DNA of 37,828 bases, from the NCBI GenBank assembly GCA_024102975.1, contig JAGFJD010000462.1, positions 1-37,828 on the forward strand. Reading direction: 5' to 3'. The notes beneath the pieces were generated by a model. The model was not told the DNA's origin. It searched no databases and saw nothing but the letters and a program-made list of their open reading frames with translations. Within the stretch, counting starts at the first letter, position 1. Each line of letters starts with the position of its first letter. Source of the DNA: Phaeodactylibacter sp. GTDB taxonomy: Bacteria > Bacteroidota > Bacteroidia > Chitinophagales > Saprospiraceae. A program made the position numbers and the translations under genes. Positions 16,360 through 25,043 of the stretch are shown in pieces.

Positions 16360-17646
16360 TCATTCATACTTCCATAGCTTTTCTTGCTCCCAAAAAATCT
16401 TAGCTTCTTCATCAAGGTTTTTACCAATTCCTAAACCATTTAAGTACAACATTCCTAATACATATTGACATGTCGGGCAGCCTTGTTCAGCTACTTTTTG
16501 GATCCAAAGTGCAGCTCTTTCATAATTTTCCTTATCAAGATAAAAATCGGCCAGAGTTGTTTGAGCATCAAGATTCCCCTGTTTTCCTGCTCTTTCAAGT
16601 AGAGAAACACCTTTGTTAATATCCCTTACCGTTTCTTCTTTTTCTAAATAAATCAGCCCTAATTCGTATTGTGCTTCAGGAACACCTCGTTCTGCCGCTT
16701 CGTTTAACCAAAATAAGGCCTTATCTAAATCCTTTTGAACTCCTTTGCCATAGTAATACCTATAGCCTAATACATAAAGGTATTCAGGATTCTCTGGTTC
16801 TTTTGCTTCTTCTTCGAGTTGTTGCTTTGACATTTGTTCTTGGGGAGTAGTACTAATATGATATATTACTTCTTTTTCCTGTTTAGGTGGGGCACCGTAT
16901 AAATATTGTACTTCTTTTTTCTGTTCGGGCGGAGGGATCGTTCCTATATAATAAATTTTTTCCTCTTTATTATCTGAAGTGCTAGGATTTTTAATGAATG
17001 TATATAGCCATTTCTTCACTTCTAAGGTTTTCGGGTGCAATAAGGATAAAGTGAGAACGGTATCATTAAATAGGGTTTCACCAGTAAGATCGCCTGTAAC
17101 TTTTAAGACATGGTTAAGAGGTTTTCTGCTTTTTTTAAAATTTTGAAAAAAAATGGCTTTTTCTCCACAGAGTATAGCGGAAGAAATTTCATGACATGAT
17201 AACATCTCAGATATAGTAAAATTTTTATTGTCAAAGAAGTAGACTTTATTTTTGTCTTTTGCTAGAGATAAAATTGTGAAGTCATAATCTGTGTTTTTTT
17301 CATTCGGGGCATAAATCATACTTTGACAGTATTCTAATGTGATTTTTTCCTCAAAAACAAAAGATCCTAAAAACTTAATGACAGGCAGCTCTGTGAGTAA
17401 TTTTACTTCTGTTGTATCCTGAAAATCGAATGCGTACAAATAAAGGATATTTTTACTATCAAGAATGATCAAGTTGCTCAGGTCTCCTGAAACATACACC
17501 TCATTTATTTTATCAGGTAATGTGATATTTTTGATTACTTCTTTTGATTGGAGTTTGATGGAACTATTGTTGAAATCAAGCTGTGCAACTAATTCCGGCC
17601 AAGAGGCTGTTAGGGAGAAAGCAAGTAGATAACTCAGGATTTTCAT
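16360..17646 (-). CDS. Exported Sel1-like repeat protein (AT-rich, atypical composition)
   Basis: A 428-residue protein with a signal peptide (MKILSYLLAFSLTASWPELVAQ). The N-terminal ~230 residues are beta-rich with no domain I can name. A linker holds two similar YL-Y-G-PP-Q-KEV units (IPPPEQKKEVQYLYG and APPKQEKEVIYHIS). The last ~135 residues are four Sel1/TPR-like repeats (YVLGYRYYYGKGVQKDLDKA, EAQYELGLIYLEKEE, DAQTTLADFYLDKENYERAA, CQYVLGMLYLNGLGIGKNL). Sel1 repeats mediate protein interactions; the role here is unknown. The frame extends to 17694, but the ATG at 17646 starts the signal peptide. Base composition is much more AT-rich than the rest of the window, suggesting recent acquisition. 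Confidence 0.75.
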   Translation of the reverse strand: MKILSYLLAFSLTASWPELVAQLDFNNSSIKLQSKEVIKNITLPDKINEVYVSGDLSNLIILDSKNILYLYAFDFQDTTEVKLLTELPVIKFLGSFVFEEKITLEYCQSMIYAPNEKNTDYDFTILSLAKDKNKVYFFDNKNFTISEMLSCHEISSAILCGEKAIFFQNFKKSRKPLNHVLKVTGDLTGETLFNDTVLTLSLLHPKTLEVKKWLYTFIKNPSTSDNKEEKIYYIGTIPPPEQKKEVQYLYGAPPKQEKEVIYHISTTPQEQMSKQQLEEEAKEPENPEYLYVLGYRYYYGKGVQKDLDKALFWLNEAAERGVPEAQYELGLIYLEKEETVRDINKGVSLLERAGKQGNLDAQTTLADFYLDKENYERAALWIQKVAEQGCPTCQYVLGMLYLNGLGIGKNLDEEAKIFWEQEKLWKYE

Positions 17647-17694
17647 GTCATTTCCAATTTTTTGAAATAGGCTCTGCTCAGATTGTCGGATCAT

Positions 17695-18046
17695 CTATAT
17701 AGTTATGGTACAAGCAGCAGTTCTCGTTTTAGAATGCTACTAAACCACGAAGGCACGAAATGCGGATTTCGCGTTTTTGTGCTTTTGTGGTAGGATTTTA
17801 GGCATCATTTTGCCAAAGCGAGAATCGCTGTGGTACAGGATTTTCCTAAACTTAGTAATCTGTTTTCCACCAGCTTTCAACAGAAAAAATAAAGAGGTTG
17901 AATTTAAACGGCTTAAACATACTGGTCAAATAAAATCAACCCCTGAAATGGATTTCCCCCAATTTAAGATTTTCTCGACAGTTGCGCTGGAAATTTCCTG
18001 GGCATAGGAAAGGTTTGAACGTAGGAAGTGTCGTCCTCTTCGATGT
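17695..18046. other. Intergenic region between the Sel1 and DUF1501 genes
   Basis: A 352-bp AT-rich gap that presumably carries the promoter of the minus-strand Sel1 gene near 17650-17740 and the hairpin repeat at 17745-17790. A 76-codon open frame on the plus strand (17777-18007) resembles nothing I recognise and has no supporting start region. I see no other structure. Confidence 0.4.
17745..17790 (+). repeat. Hairpin of the CACGAAGGCACGAA-type dispersed repeat
   Basis: CCACGAAGGCACGAAA (17745-17760) pairs over 16 positions with TTTTGTGCTTTTGTGG (17775-17790), three of them G-T. The G residues are in the left arm, so as RNA the plus-strand transcript can form the hairpin through G-U wobble while the minus-strand transcript would have A-C mismatches. 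Motifs of this kind recur between genes in many bacterial genomes. Copy number here cannot be seen. Confidence 0.6.
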
Positions 18047-18083
18047 AAAAAATTGCCCCGGCTTTGTTGTTTAGCCGGAGCAA
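18047..18083 (-). terminator. Rho-independent terminator of the DUF1800-DUF1501 operon
   Basis: On the minus strand TTGCTCCGGCT (18083-18073) pairs with AGCCGGGGCAA (18063-18053), with one mismatch, and is followed by TTTTTT (18052-18047). It sits 13 bp after the DUF1501 stop codon. Confidence 0.8.
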
Positions 18084-18095
18084 TAACCCTGAACG

Positions 18096-19655
18096 CTAAA
18101 CCTTCACCATCCTTTTCGTCTTCTGCCGCCCGTCCAACTGCAGGCGGAAGTAGTAATTCCCCGCCGGCAGCCCGTGGGCCTCGAATGGCACCTCATGCTG
18201 CCCCGCCGGCAGCCGCCGGTTGGCCAGCACCCGGATTTCGTTGCCCAGGCTGTTGTAAATGCTCAGCTTCACCCATTCGCCCTCCGAGCGGAAGCGGATC
18301 GTTGCCCGGTTGCGGAACGGGTTGGGGAAACTGCTTACCTCGATCTCTTGTTCGAAGCTTTGAGCCTCCTTGGCATTGACGGCGCTGCAGGGCTGCAGGA
18401 CCGGCAGGTACTGGAAATTTTCGTGCAACAAGCTCCTGATCTGCTCTTCCTCCACTTCGAACCAATCCATCAGCACCGAACCGTACACGTCCCGGAAGTC
18501 AAACTGCATGGGCACGCCCGCCTGCGGCTCCACCTGGTCCGGGATTTCAGGATTGTCGCCCAGCACGCCGGGGTTGACGCAGGGGCCGAAGACCATCAGG
18601 GGCGCTGCCGAGCCGTGGTCGGTGCCGTAGCTGTCGTTGGAGCGGATTTGGCGGCCGAATTCGGAGAAGGTCAAACCCACTACCCGCTGCTCCAGGCTCT
18701 GAGCCTGCAGGTCGGCCTGGAAGGCAGCGATGGCCTCCGACAGGTCTTTGAGCAGGGTGCTGTGTTCGCCGACCAGGGGCTTGCCGGCTTCGACCTGGTT
18801 GGCATGGGTGTCGAAACCGCCGATGCTGACCACATATACTTTGGTTTGCAGGCCTCCCGAGATCAGCAGCGCCACGTTTTTCAGCTGCTCGCCCAGGCGG
18901 TTGCCCTCCGGATAATTCACCCGGTTCGCTCCGCTTTCGGCGGCTGCGGTAACGCTTTCTGCGTAGGCGTTCGACTGGGCGATGGTGGTGCGCAGGAATT
19001 CCAGCTCGTCGCCGTAAGGCGTTTCCGGCACGTCTCCCGGCGCGCCCTGGGTCAGCGGCGCCAGAGAGAAGGGGTCGTTGAGGGTCATGCTGAAGTTGGC
19101 AGCCGTGCCCTGGCAGGTCTCCGAAACGATGCTGCCCATGGTGATGGCAAAGGGATGGGGGTATTCCTCGTTGGGATAGCCGTCCGGGAAATCGGCGTGG
19201 CTGCTTTCGAAATAGCGGCCCAGCCATCCCGTCGTCCAGCTTTCTTCGGCAGGCGAGCCGCTGGTCCAGATGTCCGTCGACCGGAAATGCGACCGGTTCT
19301 GTTCGGGATAACCGACGCTTTGGATGATGTTGAGCTTGGCGTTGTTATACAGGTCGAGCACGCCGGCCATCTGCGGGTGGAACCCCAGCGTGTTGGTCAT
19401 ATTCAGGATTTCCACTTCCGGGATGATGATGTTGAGGCGGGCGTTGGCCAGGTTGTCGTACTGGTCGAGCGGGATGAGCATGTTCAGCCCGTCGTTGCCG
19501 CCGTTGAGCTGTATGATGACCAGCACCCGGTCGTTGTCCATGTTCAGGTTGCTGAACAGCGAGCGGCGGGGCATAGCCGAAAGGCGGAAGCCGTTTAACA
19601 GTATAGGCAGGCTCATAGCCGTCCCGGCGGCTTTCAGGAATTTTCTTCTTTTCAT
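18096..19655 (-). CDS. DUF1501 protein with Tat-like signal and T9SS sorting domain
   Basis: A 519-residue exported protein of the DUF1501 family (alkaline-phosphatase/sulfatase-like fold, function unknown). It begins with a twin-arginine-like signal, MKRRKFLKAAGTAMSLPILL. Family landmarks are VLVIIQLNGGNDGLNMLIP, SVGYPEQNRSHFRSTDIW, VVSIGGFDTHANQ, LTFSEFGRQIRSN and TDHGSAAPLMVFG. The last ~85 residues (from VSSFPNPFRNRATI to QKTKRMVKV) form a T9SS type A sorting domain. The frame extends to 19709, but I choose the ATG at 19655 because it places RR at the N-terminus. It lies downstream of the DUF1800 gene, a very common pairing, and ends in a strong terminator. Tat export followed by T9SS secretion is an unusual combination. 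Confidence 0.9.
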   Translation of the reverse strand: MKRRKFLKAAGTAMSLPILLNGFRLSAMPRRSLFSNLNMDNDRVLVIIQLNGGNDGLNMLIPLDQYDNLANARLNIIIPEVEILNMTNTLGFHPQMAGVLDLYNNAKLNIIQSVGYPEQNRSHFRSTDIWTSGSPAEESWTTGWLGRYFESSHADFPDGYPNEEYPHPFAITMGSIVSETCQGTAANFSMTLNDPFSLAPLTQGAPGDVPETPYGDELEFLRTTIAQSNAYAESVTAAAESGANRVNYPEGNRLGEQLKNVALLISGGLQTKVYVVSIGGFDTHANQVEAGKPLVGEHSTLLKDLSEAIAAFQADLQAQSLEQRVVGLTFSEFGRQIRSNDSYGTDHGSAAPLMVFGPCVNPGVLGDNPEIPDQVEPQAGVPMQFDFRDVYGSVLMDWFEVEEEQIRSLLHENFQYLPVLQPCSAVNAKEAQSFEQEIEVSSFPNPFRNRATIRFRSEGEWVKLSIYNSLGNEIRVLANRRLPAGQHEVPFEAHGLPAGNYYFRLQLDGRQKTKRMVKV

Positions 19656-19755
19656 ATTGGGAAAGGTTGAAAGTTCTTGGATGTTAGATTTAATTTCCGG
19701 AATATTCATTCCTTCATTTTTACCCGGCCGAAGAATGAGGACGGGCCTTCATTCC

Positions 19756-21411
19756 TTAACTAAGGTAAAACTCCGGCATGCTCAGCATGGCCTGCAGCAA
19801 CTGCCGCAGCTTGGTGGCCACGGCTTCGGCCAGTTCTTCGTCGTCCGGGTTGGCGAGGTAGAGGTTGTACTCTACCGTCCATTCAAAATCCGGCAGGCCG
19901 GGGATGAGCACTTCCTTGAGCGCCGCCTTTTGGCCGTCGGTGATGGGCTGCGGGAAAAGGATTTGCACAAACTCGTCGATCAGGGCGTTCGGGTCGTTCG
20001 GGTTGTCGATGGTGGTGACGAAAGCCAGCGGTTCGATCCGGATGCGGAAGTCGCCGGCACCGAAGCCGTTGACGGCGATAGTGTCCGTCACCAGCATGCG
20101 CACCGGCAGGGTGGCGGCGTTGACCCAGGTGCGGTAGTACTGTGGCTCCTGATAGTAAGCCTTCCAGCCGGCCACCTGGGGAGGGTTGTAGTATTCCATC
20201 TGTTGCAGGACCGTGCTGGAAAACAGGCGCAGGTAGCCGTTGTAGCGGGGTGCCAGGCCTTGTGGAAACTCCACCTGGAATGGTTTGATGGAGGACATGA
20301 CAAAGTCCAGCGGGTTTTTGATCATCGGCCCGACGTTGAGCATGTCAAAGAAATGGGCGCTGCTCAGCAGGGCCTCCAGAGCGGGGCGTATCTCATAATC
20401 GTTGTCGATCAGCAACTGTGCCATGGGCCGGATGACCTGTTCCTCGGCGTTGTCATCGATGACGTAGTAGATGAACCAGCGGTAGAGCTTGCGGCAGATG
20501 AACCGGGCCACTTCGTCTTGCTGGAAGATAATATCGATCAAATGAGCGTATTCCTGATCTTCCATATTGTCGATGACGACGTTGCCGAAGCGGTGGGAAA
20601 GCTGCTTGGAGGTAGTGTCGTGCCGGAAGGGCAGATAAGTGGAACCCACAGGCACATCCGGATTCGTACTGAAAAAACCCACGTCCCGCCAGCCAGTCAA
20701 CACCCGGGCCATCTCGCGGATATCGTCCTCGGTATAGTTGGTGTAATCGCCGGAATCGGCCAGGGGGCCCTTGCCGATAGTGAAGAGCTCCAGCAACTCC
20801 CGCGCGAAATTTTCGTTGGGGGCATTTTTGGTATTCTGGTTGCCGTTGAGGAAGCGGAGCATCGCCGGGTCGATCGTCACTTCTTTGACGAGTTCCCGGA
20901 AATTGCCCCAGGCGTGCCGGCGCAGCAGGGTGATGTGCCGGTACAAAAACTTGGCGTCGTTGATGTTGCTGACGGCAAAATGGTTGTGCCAGAACAAAGT
21001 GAGTTTTTCCCGGATGGATACGCCCTCCGTGAGCAGCAGCTCCATGGTCCACGCGCGCAGGCTCTGCCTCCGGTATCCCCGGGCATTGACGTTGTCGTAG
21101 TAGGGCGCATCGACCCAGGTTTGCCCTACCGGCACCATAGGGTCGTCCTGGAAAGAGTGATTGAGGGGCGGTTCCGGCAAAGGCAGGGAGGAAAACAGTT
21201 GCCCGATGGTTGCTTCCAGCCCGGCGCCGGCCGCCGTTTTGATCTGTTCGTAGGTAGGGCCGTACATGCAACGCCGCAACAGATGGGCGGCTTGCTCATA
21301 ACCCCAGGGGCCGCTGTAGGGCTCCAAACCCGAATTCACCAGAAAAGAGGCGGCATCCGCAGCGGCCGGCCTTCTCCCGAGCAGGGTGGCAATGGTAGCT
21401 CTTCTGTCCAT
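19756..21411 (-). CDS. DUF1800 family protein
   Basis: A 551-residue protein of the DUF1800 family, whose members nearly always precede a DUF1501 gene, as here (100 bp to the DUF1501 ATG). Recognisable family blocks are AHLLRRCMYGPTYEQI, LTLFWHNHFAVS, MLRFLNGNQNTKNAPNENFARELLELFTIG, YTEDDIREMARVLTGW, FICRKLYRWFIY and a C-terminal AMLSMPEFYLS. The function is unknown; the pair is thought to act outside the cytoplasm because DUF1501 is exported. The N-terminus MDRRATIATLLGRR has an RR but only a weak hydrophobic stretch, so a Tat signal is doubtful. The frame continues to 21483, but the ATG at 21411 gives the family-like N-terminus. Confidence 0.88.
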   Translation of the reverse strand: MDRRATIATLLGRRPAAADAASFLVNSGLEPYSGPWGYEQAAHLLRRCMYGPTYEQIKTAAGAGLEATIGQLFSSLPLPEPPLNHSFQDDPMVPVGQTWVDAPYYDNVNARGYRRQSLRAWTMELLLTEGVSIREKLTLFWHNHFAVSNINDAKFLYRHITLLRRHAWGNFRELVKEVTIDPAMLRFLNGNQNTKNAPNENFARELLELFTIGKGPLADSGDYTNYTEDDIREMARVLTGWRDVGFFSTNPDVPVGSTYLPFRHDTTSKQLSHRFGNVVIDNMEDQEYAHLIDIIFQQDEVARFICRKLYRWFIYYVIDDNAEEQVIRPMAQLLIDNDYEIRPALEALLSSAHFFDMLNVGPMIKNPLDFVMSSIKPFQVEFPQGLAPRYNGYLRLFSSTVLQQMEYYNPPQVAGWKAYYQEPQYYRTWVNAATLPVRMLVTDTIAVNGFGAGDFRIRIEPLAFVTTIDNPNDPNALIDEFVQILFPQPITDGQKAALKEVLIPGLPDFEWTVEYNLYLANPDDEELAEAVATKLRQLLQAMLSMPEFYLS

Positions 21412-21713
21412 AGCTAACAGGTTTTTAGGATGAAAATTAGAAAAGGTGAATACCTGACGGCAGGCACGCTTGTCATTAGCCAAACGGCTCCTTTGTCAGT
21501 AAGCTCTTGATCTTTGGAATTGAAAAACAGAATGGGGGCTCTTTTCCAATTTGTCAGGTTGGACTTCTATACAGGAATAAGGTTTAACCGGGGAGAAAAC
21601 TTTTTTTTAACGCAGCGCAAACGCATATTAGTATTTTTCCAATGCAATTTTTCCTCTGGCAGCTGTCCTCTGCTCGCCCAATCCCGCCGGGTGCGCATAA
21701 AAGCCACCTGTGC

Positions 21714-21808
21714 ATCTTGTTAATCCTGTCAAACCTCCTCACCTGTCCATCCTGTCTTCAACCCTTCCATTCCTGCCGCCAATTCTTGCAAATCCCGTCC
21801 ATCTTGTC
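21714..21808. repeat. Irregular ATCCTGT-type tandem repeats
   Basis: The stretch carries repeated ATCCTGT/ATCTTGT/TCCTGCC words at irregular 6-15 bp steps (for example TTAATCCTGTC, GTCCATCCTGTC, GTCCATCTTGTC). The same word family recurs at the right edge of the window (37639-37659). The remainder of the 470-bp divergent gap between the DUF1800 gene and pgmB (21484-21713 and 21818-21953) shows no gene I can support. Confidence 0.5.
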
Positions 21809-21817
21809 TTATCTTTG
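21786..21817 (+). promoter_or_regulatory. Putative promoter of pgmB-mapA
   Basis: TTG (21786-21788), a 21-bp spacer and TATCTTTG (21810-21817), an exact TAnnTTTG match. The predicted leader is about 130 nt to the pgmB ATG. The -33 box lies within the ATCCTGT-like repeats. Confidence 0.45.
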
Positions 21818-21953
21818 ACCGTTCTTTGCTTTTTGACGGGCAAGCACATATCCCCGTACCCCTGTCCCAAATTACTCCAAACTGCCGGGCAGGTGCCGAA
21901 GGCCGTGCATACGGCCCCGGCAACCCCGGCACGGCAAAAAAATAAGGCTTCCA

Positions 21954-22619
21954 ATGGTAAAAGCATGTATTTTTGACCTTGACGGCGTTATTGTAGATAC
22001 CGCCAAATACCACTTCATCGCCTGGCGCCGCCTGGCCAACAGCCTGGGGTTCGATTTTTCAGAGGAAGAGAATGAGAAGCTGAAAGGCGTAAGCCGAATG
22101 GAATCGCTCAACCTAATCCTGCAATGGGGAGGGGTGGAAAAAACGGAAGCGGAGAAACTGGCGCTGACAGACCTGAAAAATGGCTGGTACCGGGAATACA
22201 TCCTGAAGATGGGCCCGGAAGAAATCCTGGAAGGCGTCGTTCCTTTTCTGGACCACCTGGAGGGCCTCGGCATCCGCATGGCGGTGGGGTCCAGCAGCAA
22301 AAATGCATCGACCATCCTGGGCCAGATAGGCCTGACGCCCCGCTTCGAAGCGGTCATCGACGGCAACCGGATCACCCGGAGCAAACCCGACCCGCAGGTG
22401 TTCGAAATGGGAGCCCGGGCCATGGGGCTGCCCCCCGGGGAGTGCATCGTGTTCGAAGATGCCGAAAAGGGCATCGACGCGGCCCTGGCCGGCGGTTTTT
22501 TCGCCGTCGGTATCGGCAGCGAGGAAAACCTCGGCCACGCCCACTACGTACTGCCCAATTTTATCGGCCTCAGCCTGCAAAATATACTGGATGGCATTAA
22601 GGCAAAGATGACCGGATAA
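21954..22619 (+). CDS. pgmB: Beta-phosphoglucomutase (HAD family)
   Basis: A 221-residue HAD-superfamily phosphomutase. Motif I DLDGV contains the nucleophile D8 and acid/base D10; the cap-domain motif GVSRMESL is specific for beta-phosphoglucomutase; motif II is AVGSSSKNA, motif III SKPDPQVF and motif IV VFEDAEKGIDAA. It converts beta-D-glucose-1-phosphate to glucose-6-phosphate through a beta-glucose-1,6-bisphosphate intermediate. Maltose phosphorylase, encoded 41 bp downstream, makes exactly this beta-anomer, so the two genes form a catabolic pair. The length is the family norm (~220). The protein is cytoplasmic. Confidence 0.95.
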   Translation: MVKACIFDLDGVIVDTAKYHFIAWRRLANSLGFDFSEEENEKLKGVSRMESLNLILQWGGVEKTEAEKLALTDLKNGWYREYILKMGPEEILEGVVPFLDHLEGLGIRMAVGSSSKNASTILGQIGLTPRFEAVIDGNRITRSKPDPQVFEMGARAMGLPPGECIVFEDAEKGIDAALAGGFFAVGIGSEENLGHAHYVLPNFIGLSLQNILDGIKAKMTG

Positions 22620-22660
22620 CCTTTGCATCATTACAAAACCTGTAACCACAAATACAACGT

Positions 22661-24970
22661 ATGAAGGAGTACCTCAAACACGACGAATGGCGTATCATCG
22701 AGGAAGGCTTTCACAAAAGCCACAACCGCATATCGGAAAGCGTCTTCAGCATCGGCAACGGCCGGTTTGGCCAACGGGCAAACTTTGAAGAAGATTTCTC
22801 CGGCGATACCCTCCCGGGCAATTACGTAGCCGGCATATACTACCCCGACAAGACCAGAGTGGGGTGGTGGAAGATCGGCTACCCGGAATATTTCGCCAAG
22901 GTGCTCAATGCCGCCAACTGGATCGGCATTAAGGTCGAATTTGACGGCGAAGCGCTCGACCTTGCCAAATGCAAAGTCGATGAATTTCGCCGTGAGCTCA
23001 ACATGCAGGAGGGCTACCTCGAACGCAGCTTTGTCGCCACCATGGTCAGCGGCAGGAGGGTCAAAGTCCGGGCACGCCGGTTCTGCAGCATCGTCGATGA
23101 CGAAGTGGGCGCCATCCGCTACGCGGTCACGCCGCTCGACTTTTCCGGCACGCTCAGCCTGACCCCCTACGTCGACGCCGATGTGGTCAATGAAGACTCG
23201 AACTACGATGAGAAATTCTGGGTAGAAGTGGAAAAAAAGGTGAAACGCCGCTCCGGATATGTGCTTGCCGAAACCAAGAAAACGGAGTTTCAGGTTTGCA
23301 CCGGGATGAAATTTGCCATCGTCGATGGAGGGGAAGAGATCGACTTCAACTCCTTCCGCGTTCAGAAGGAAAAGTACGTCGGATGTACGGTCGACCTGCA
23401 CTGCGAAGAGAACAGGGAGGTCGTCGTTTACAAATATGCTGCCAATGTTTCTTCCCTGAATTATGAAAAAGAAGAACTCCTGGCACAGTGCAAAGTGGCC
23501 GTTAAAAGAGCCTTCGACAAAGGGTTCGAGGCGCTGATGGCCGAACAGGCCGAAGCCTGGAAAGCCAAATGGGAAGAGGCAGACATTCGCATCGAGGGCG
23601 ACGTGGCCGCCCAGCAGGGCATCCGTTTCAACATTTTCCAGCTCTACCAGACCTATACCGGCGAAGATGACCGCCTCAATATCGGCCCCAAAGGCTTTAC
23701 CGGCGAAAAATACGGCGGAAGCACCTACTGGGACACAGAGGCCTACTGCTTCCCCTTCTACCTGGCCACCGCCGACCAGCACGTGGCCCGAAACCTGCTC
23801 ATCTACCGGTACCGGCACCTGCAAAAAGCTATTGAGAATGCTCAAAAGCTGGGCTTTAAGGACGGCGCCGCCCTCTATCCCATGGTGACCATGAACGGGG
23901 AGGAGTGCCACAACGAATGGGAGATCACCTTCGAGGAAATCCACCGCAACGGCGCCATCGCCTACGCCATTTACGACTATGTGCGATACACCGGCGAAGA
24001 AGAATACCTGATCGGGTACGGCCTGGAAGTGCTCATCGGCATCGCCCGGTTCTGGGCCCAGCGCGTACATTTCTCGGAACGCCGCGGCAAGTACGTCATG
24101 CACGGCGTCACCGGCCCCAACGAATATGAAAACAACGTCAACAACAACTGGTATACCAACTACATCGCCCGCTGGTGCCTGCAGTACGCCATGGAAGCCA
24201 TCGGATACGTAGAAAAAAATGCCCCGGAGAAGTATGCGCAACTGGAAGAGCGGCTCAAGTTCTACAAGCATACCGAAACCAGTAAATGGAAGGAGATCGC
24301 AGACAACTTCTACCTGCCACAGGATGAAGAAATGGGCATCTTCGTCCAGCACGACGGCTTCCTGGACAAGGAATTACTGACTACTGCCAACCTCAGAAAA
24401 AGCGACCGCCCGCTGAACCAAAACTGGTCGTGGGACCGCATCCTGCGCTCTGTTTTCATCAAACAGGCCGACGTGCTGCAGGGCCTTTATTTCTTCGAGC
24501 AGGACTTTGACGAGGACACCATACGCCGGAATTTCGACTTCTACGAGCCGCGCACCGTTCACGAATCTTCCCTTTCGCCCTGTGTCCACGTCATCCTGGC
24601 TTCCAGACTGGGCAAGGAGGAGAAAGCCTACGAGATGTACCTGCGCACCGCCCGCCTCGACCTCGACGACTACAACAACGATACCGAAGATGGATGCCAT
24701 ACTACCAGCATGGCAGGCACCTGGATGGCCTTCGTGAAAGGCTTCGGCGGAATGCGGGTATACGACGGCAAAGTGCAGTTCAGCCCCTTTATTCCCAAAA
24801 AATGGAAATCCTATTCTTTCAAGGTCCGTTTCCGGGGGAGTTACCTGGAGGTGAACGTCAGCCAGGATAAATCTGTTATCCACAACCACAGCGGACAGGC
24901 TTTGGCGATCAGGGTTTACGGGCAGGATAAGAACTTGCCTGCCAACGGCAGCGTCGAAGTGGCACATTAG
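22661..24970 (+). CDS. mapA: Maltose phosphorylase (glycoside hydrolase family 65)
   Basis: A 769-residue GH65 inverting phosphorylase: maltose + phosphate gives glucose + beta-D-glucose-1-phosphate. The N-terminal beta-sandwich starts at residue 1 (ESVFSIGNGRFGQRANFEE); the (alpha/alpha)6 barrel runs from about residue 320 with GGSTYWDTEAYCFPFYLAT, NGEECHNEWEITFEEIHRNG and VTGPNEYENNVNNNWYTN. The general acid is expected at E488, in line with the Lactobacillus enzyme. The ECHNEWEITFEEIHRNG block favours maltose over trehalose or kojibiose specificity, but this needs assay. No signal peptide: cytoplasmic. It follows pgmB directly and faces a convergent susC-susD-susE operon with starch-binding-type repeats, consistent with a malto-oligosaccharide locus. 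Confidence 0.92.
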   Translation: MKEYLKHDEWRIIEEGFHKSHNRISESVFSIGNGRFGQRANFEEDFSGDTLPGNYVAGIYYPDKTRVGWWKIGYPEYFAKVLNAANWIGIKVEFDGEALDLAKCKVDEFRRELNMQEGYLERSFVATMVSGRRVKVRARRFCSIVDDEVGAIRYAVTPLDFSGTLSLTPYVDADVVNEDSNYDEKFWVEVEKKVKRRSGYVLAETKKTEFQVCTGMKFAIVDGGEEIDFNSFRVQKEKYVGCTVDLHCEENREVVVYKYAANVSSLNYEKEELLAQCKVAVKRAFDKGFEALMAEQAEAWKAKWEEADIRIEGDVAAQQGIRFNIFQLYQTYTGEDDRLNIGPKGFTGEKYGGSTYWDTEAYCFPFYLATADQHVARNLLIYRYRHLQKAIENAQKLGFKDGAALYPMVTMNGEECHNEWEITFEEIHRNGAIAYAIYDYVRYTGEEEYLIGYGLEVLIGIARFWAQRVHFSERRGKYVMHGVTGPNEYENNVNNNWYTNYIARWCLQYAMEAIGYVEKNAPEKYAQLEERLKFYKHTETSKWKEIADNFYLPQDEEMGIFVQHDGFLDKELLTTANLRKSDRPLNQNWSWDRILRSVFIKQADVLQGLYFFEQDFDEDTIRRNFDFYEPRTVHESSLSPCVHVILASRLGKEEKAYEMYLRTARLDLDDYNNDTEDGCHTTSMAGTWMAFVKGFGGMRVYDGKVQFSPFIPKKWKSYSFKVRFRGSYLEVNVSQDKSVIHNHSGQALAIRVYGQDKNLPANGSVEVAH

Positions 24971-24992
24971 TGGCCAGGGAAGGAGTGGATTA

Positions 24993-25021
24993 AGAGTTTG
25001 TTCAAAATTTGAACAAACTCT
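24993..25021. repeat. 29-bp perfect palindrome after the maltose phosphorylase gene
   Basis: AGAGTTTGTTCAAA and TTTGAACAAACTCT are perfect 14-bp arms around a single central A. It lies 22 bp after the mapA stop and 22 bp before the lipoprotein ATG. There is no T-run after it on either strand of the kind expected for a terminator. It could be a protein-binding operator or a hairpin in the intercistronic RNA. Confidence 0.7.
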
Positions 25022-25043
25022 AAAATACAAATTATCTTAAACC

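Noticed and set aside
17777..18007. A 76-codon open frame in the gap before the DUF1501 gene
   Set aside because: No recognisable domain and its start lies inside the hairpin repeat at 17745-17790.
15667..18095. Integrated mobile element or genomic island with defined ends
   Set aside because: AT-rich and carries a toxin-antitoxin pair, but no integrase, transposase, tRNA or flanking direct repeats could be seen.
21714..21808. Possible CRISPR or regular tandem array before pgmB
   Set aside because: Repeat words are short and irregularly spaced, with no constant unit.
22631..24352. A 573-codon open frame on the minus strand opposite mapA
   Set aside because: A shadow of the GH65 gene; no recognisable domain and no start region.
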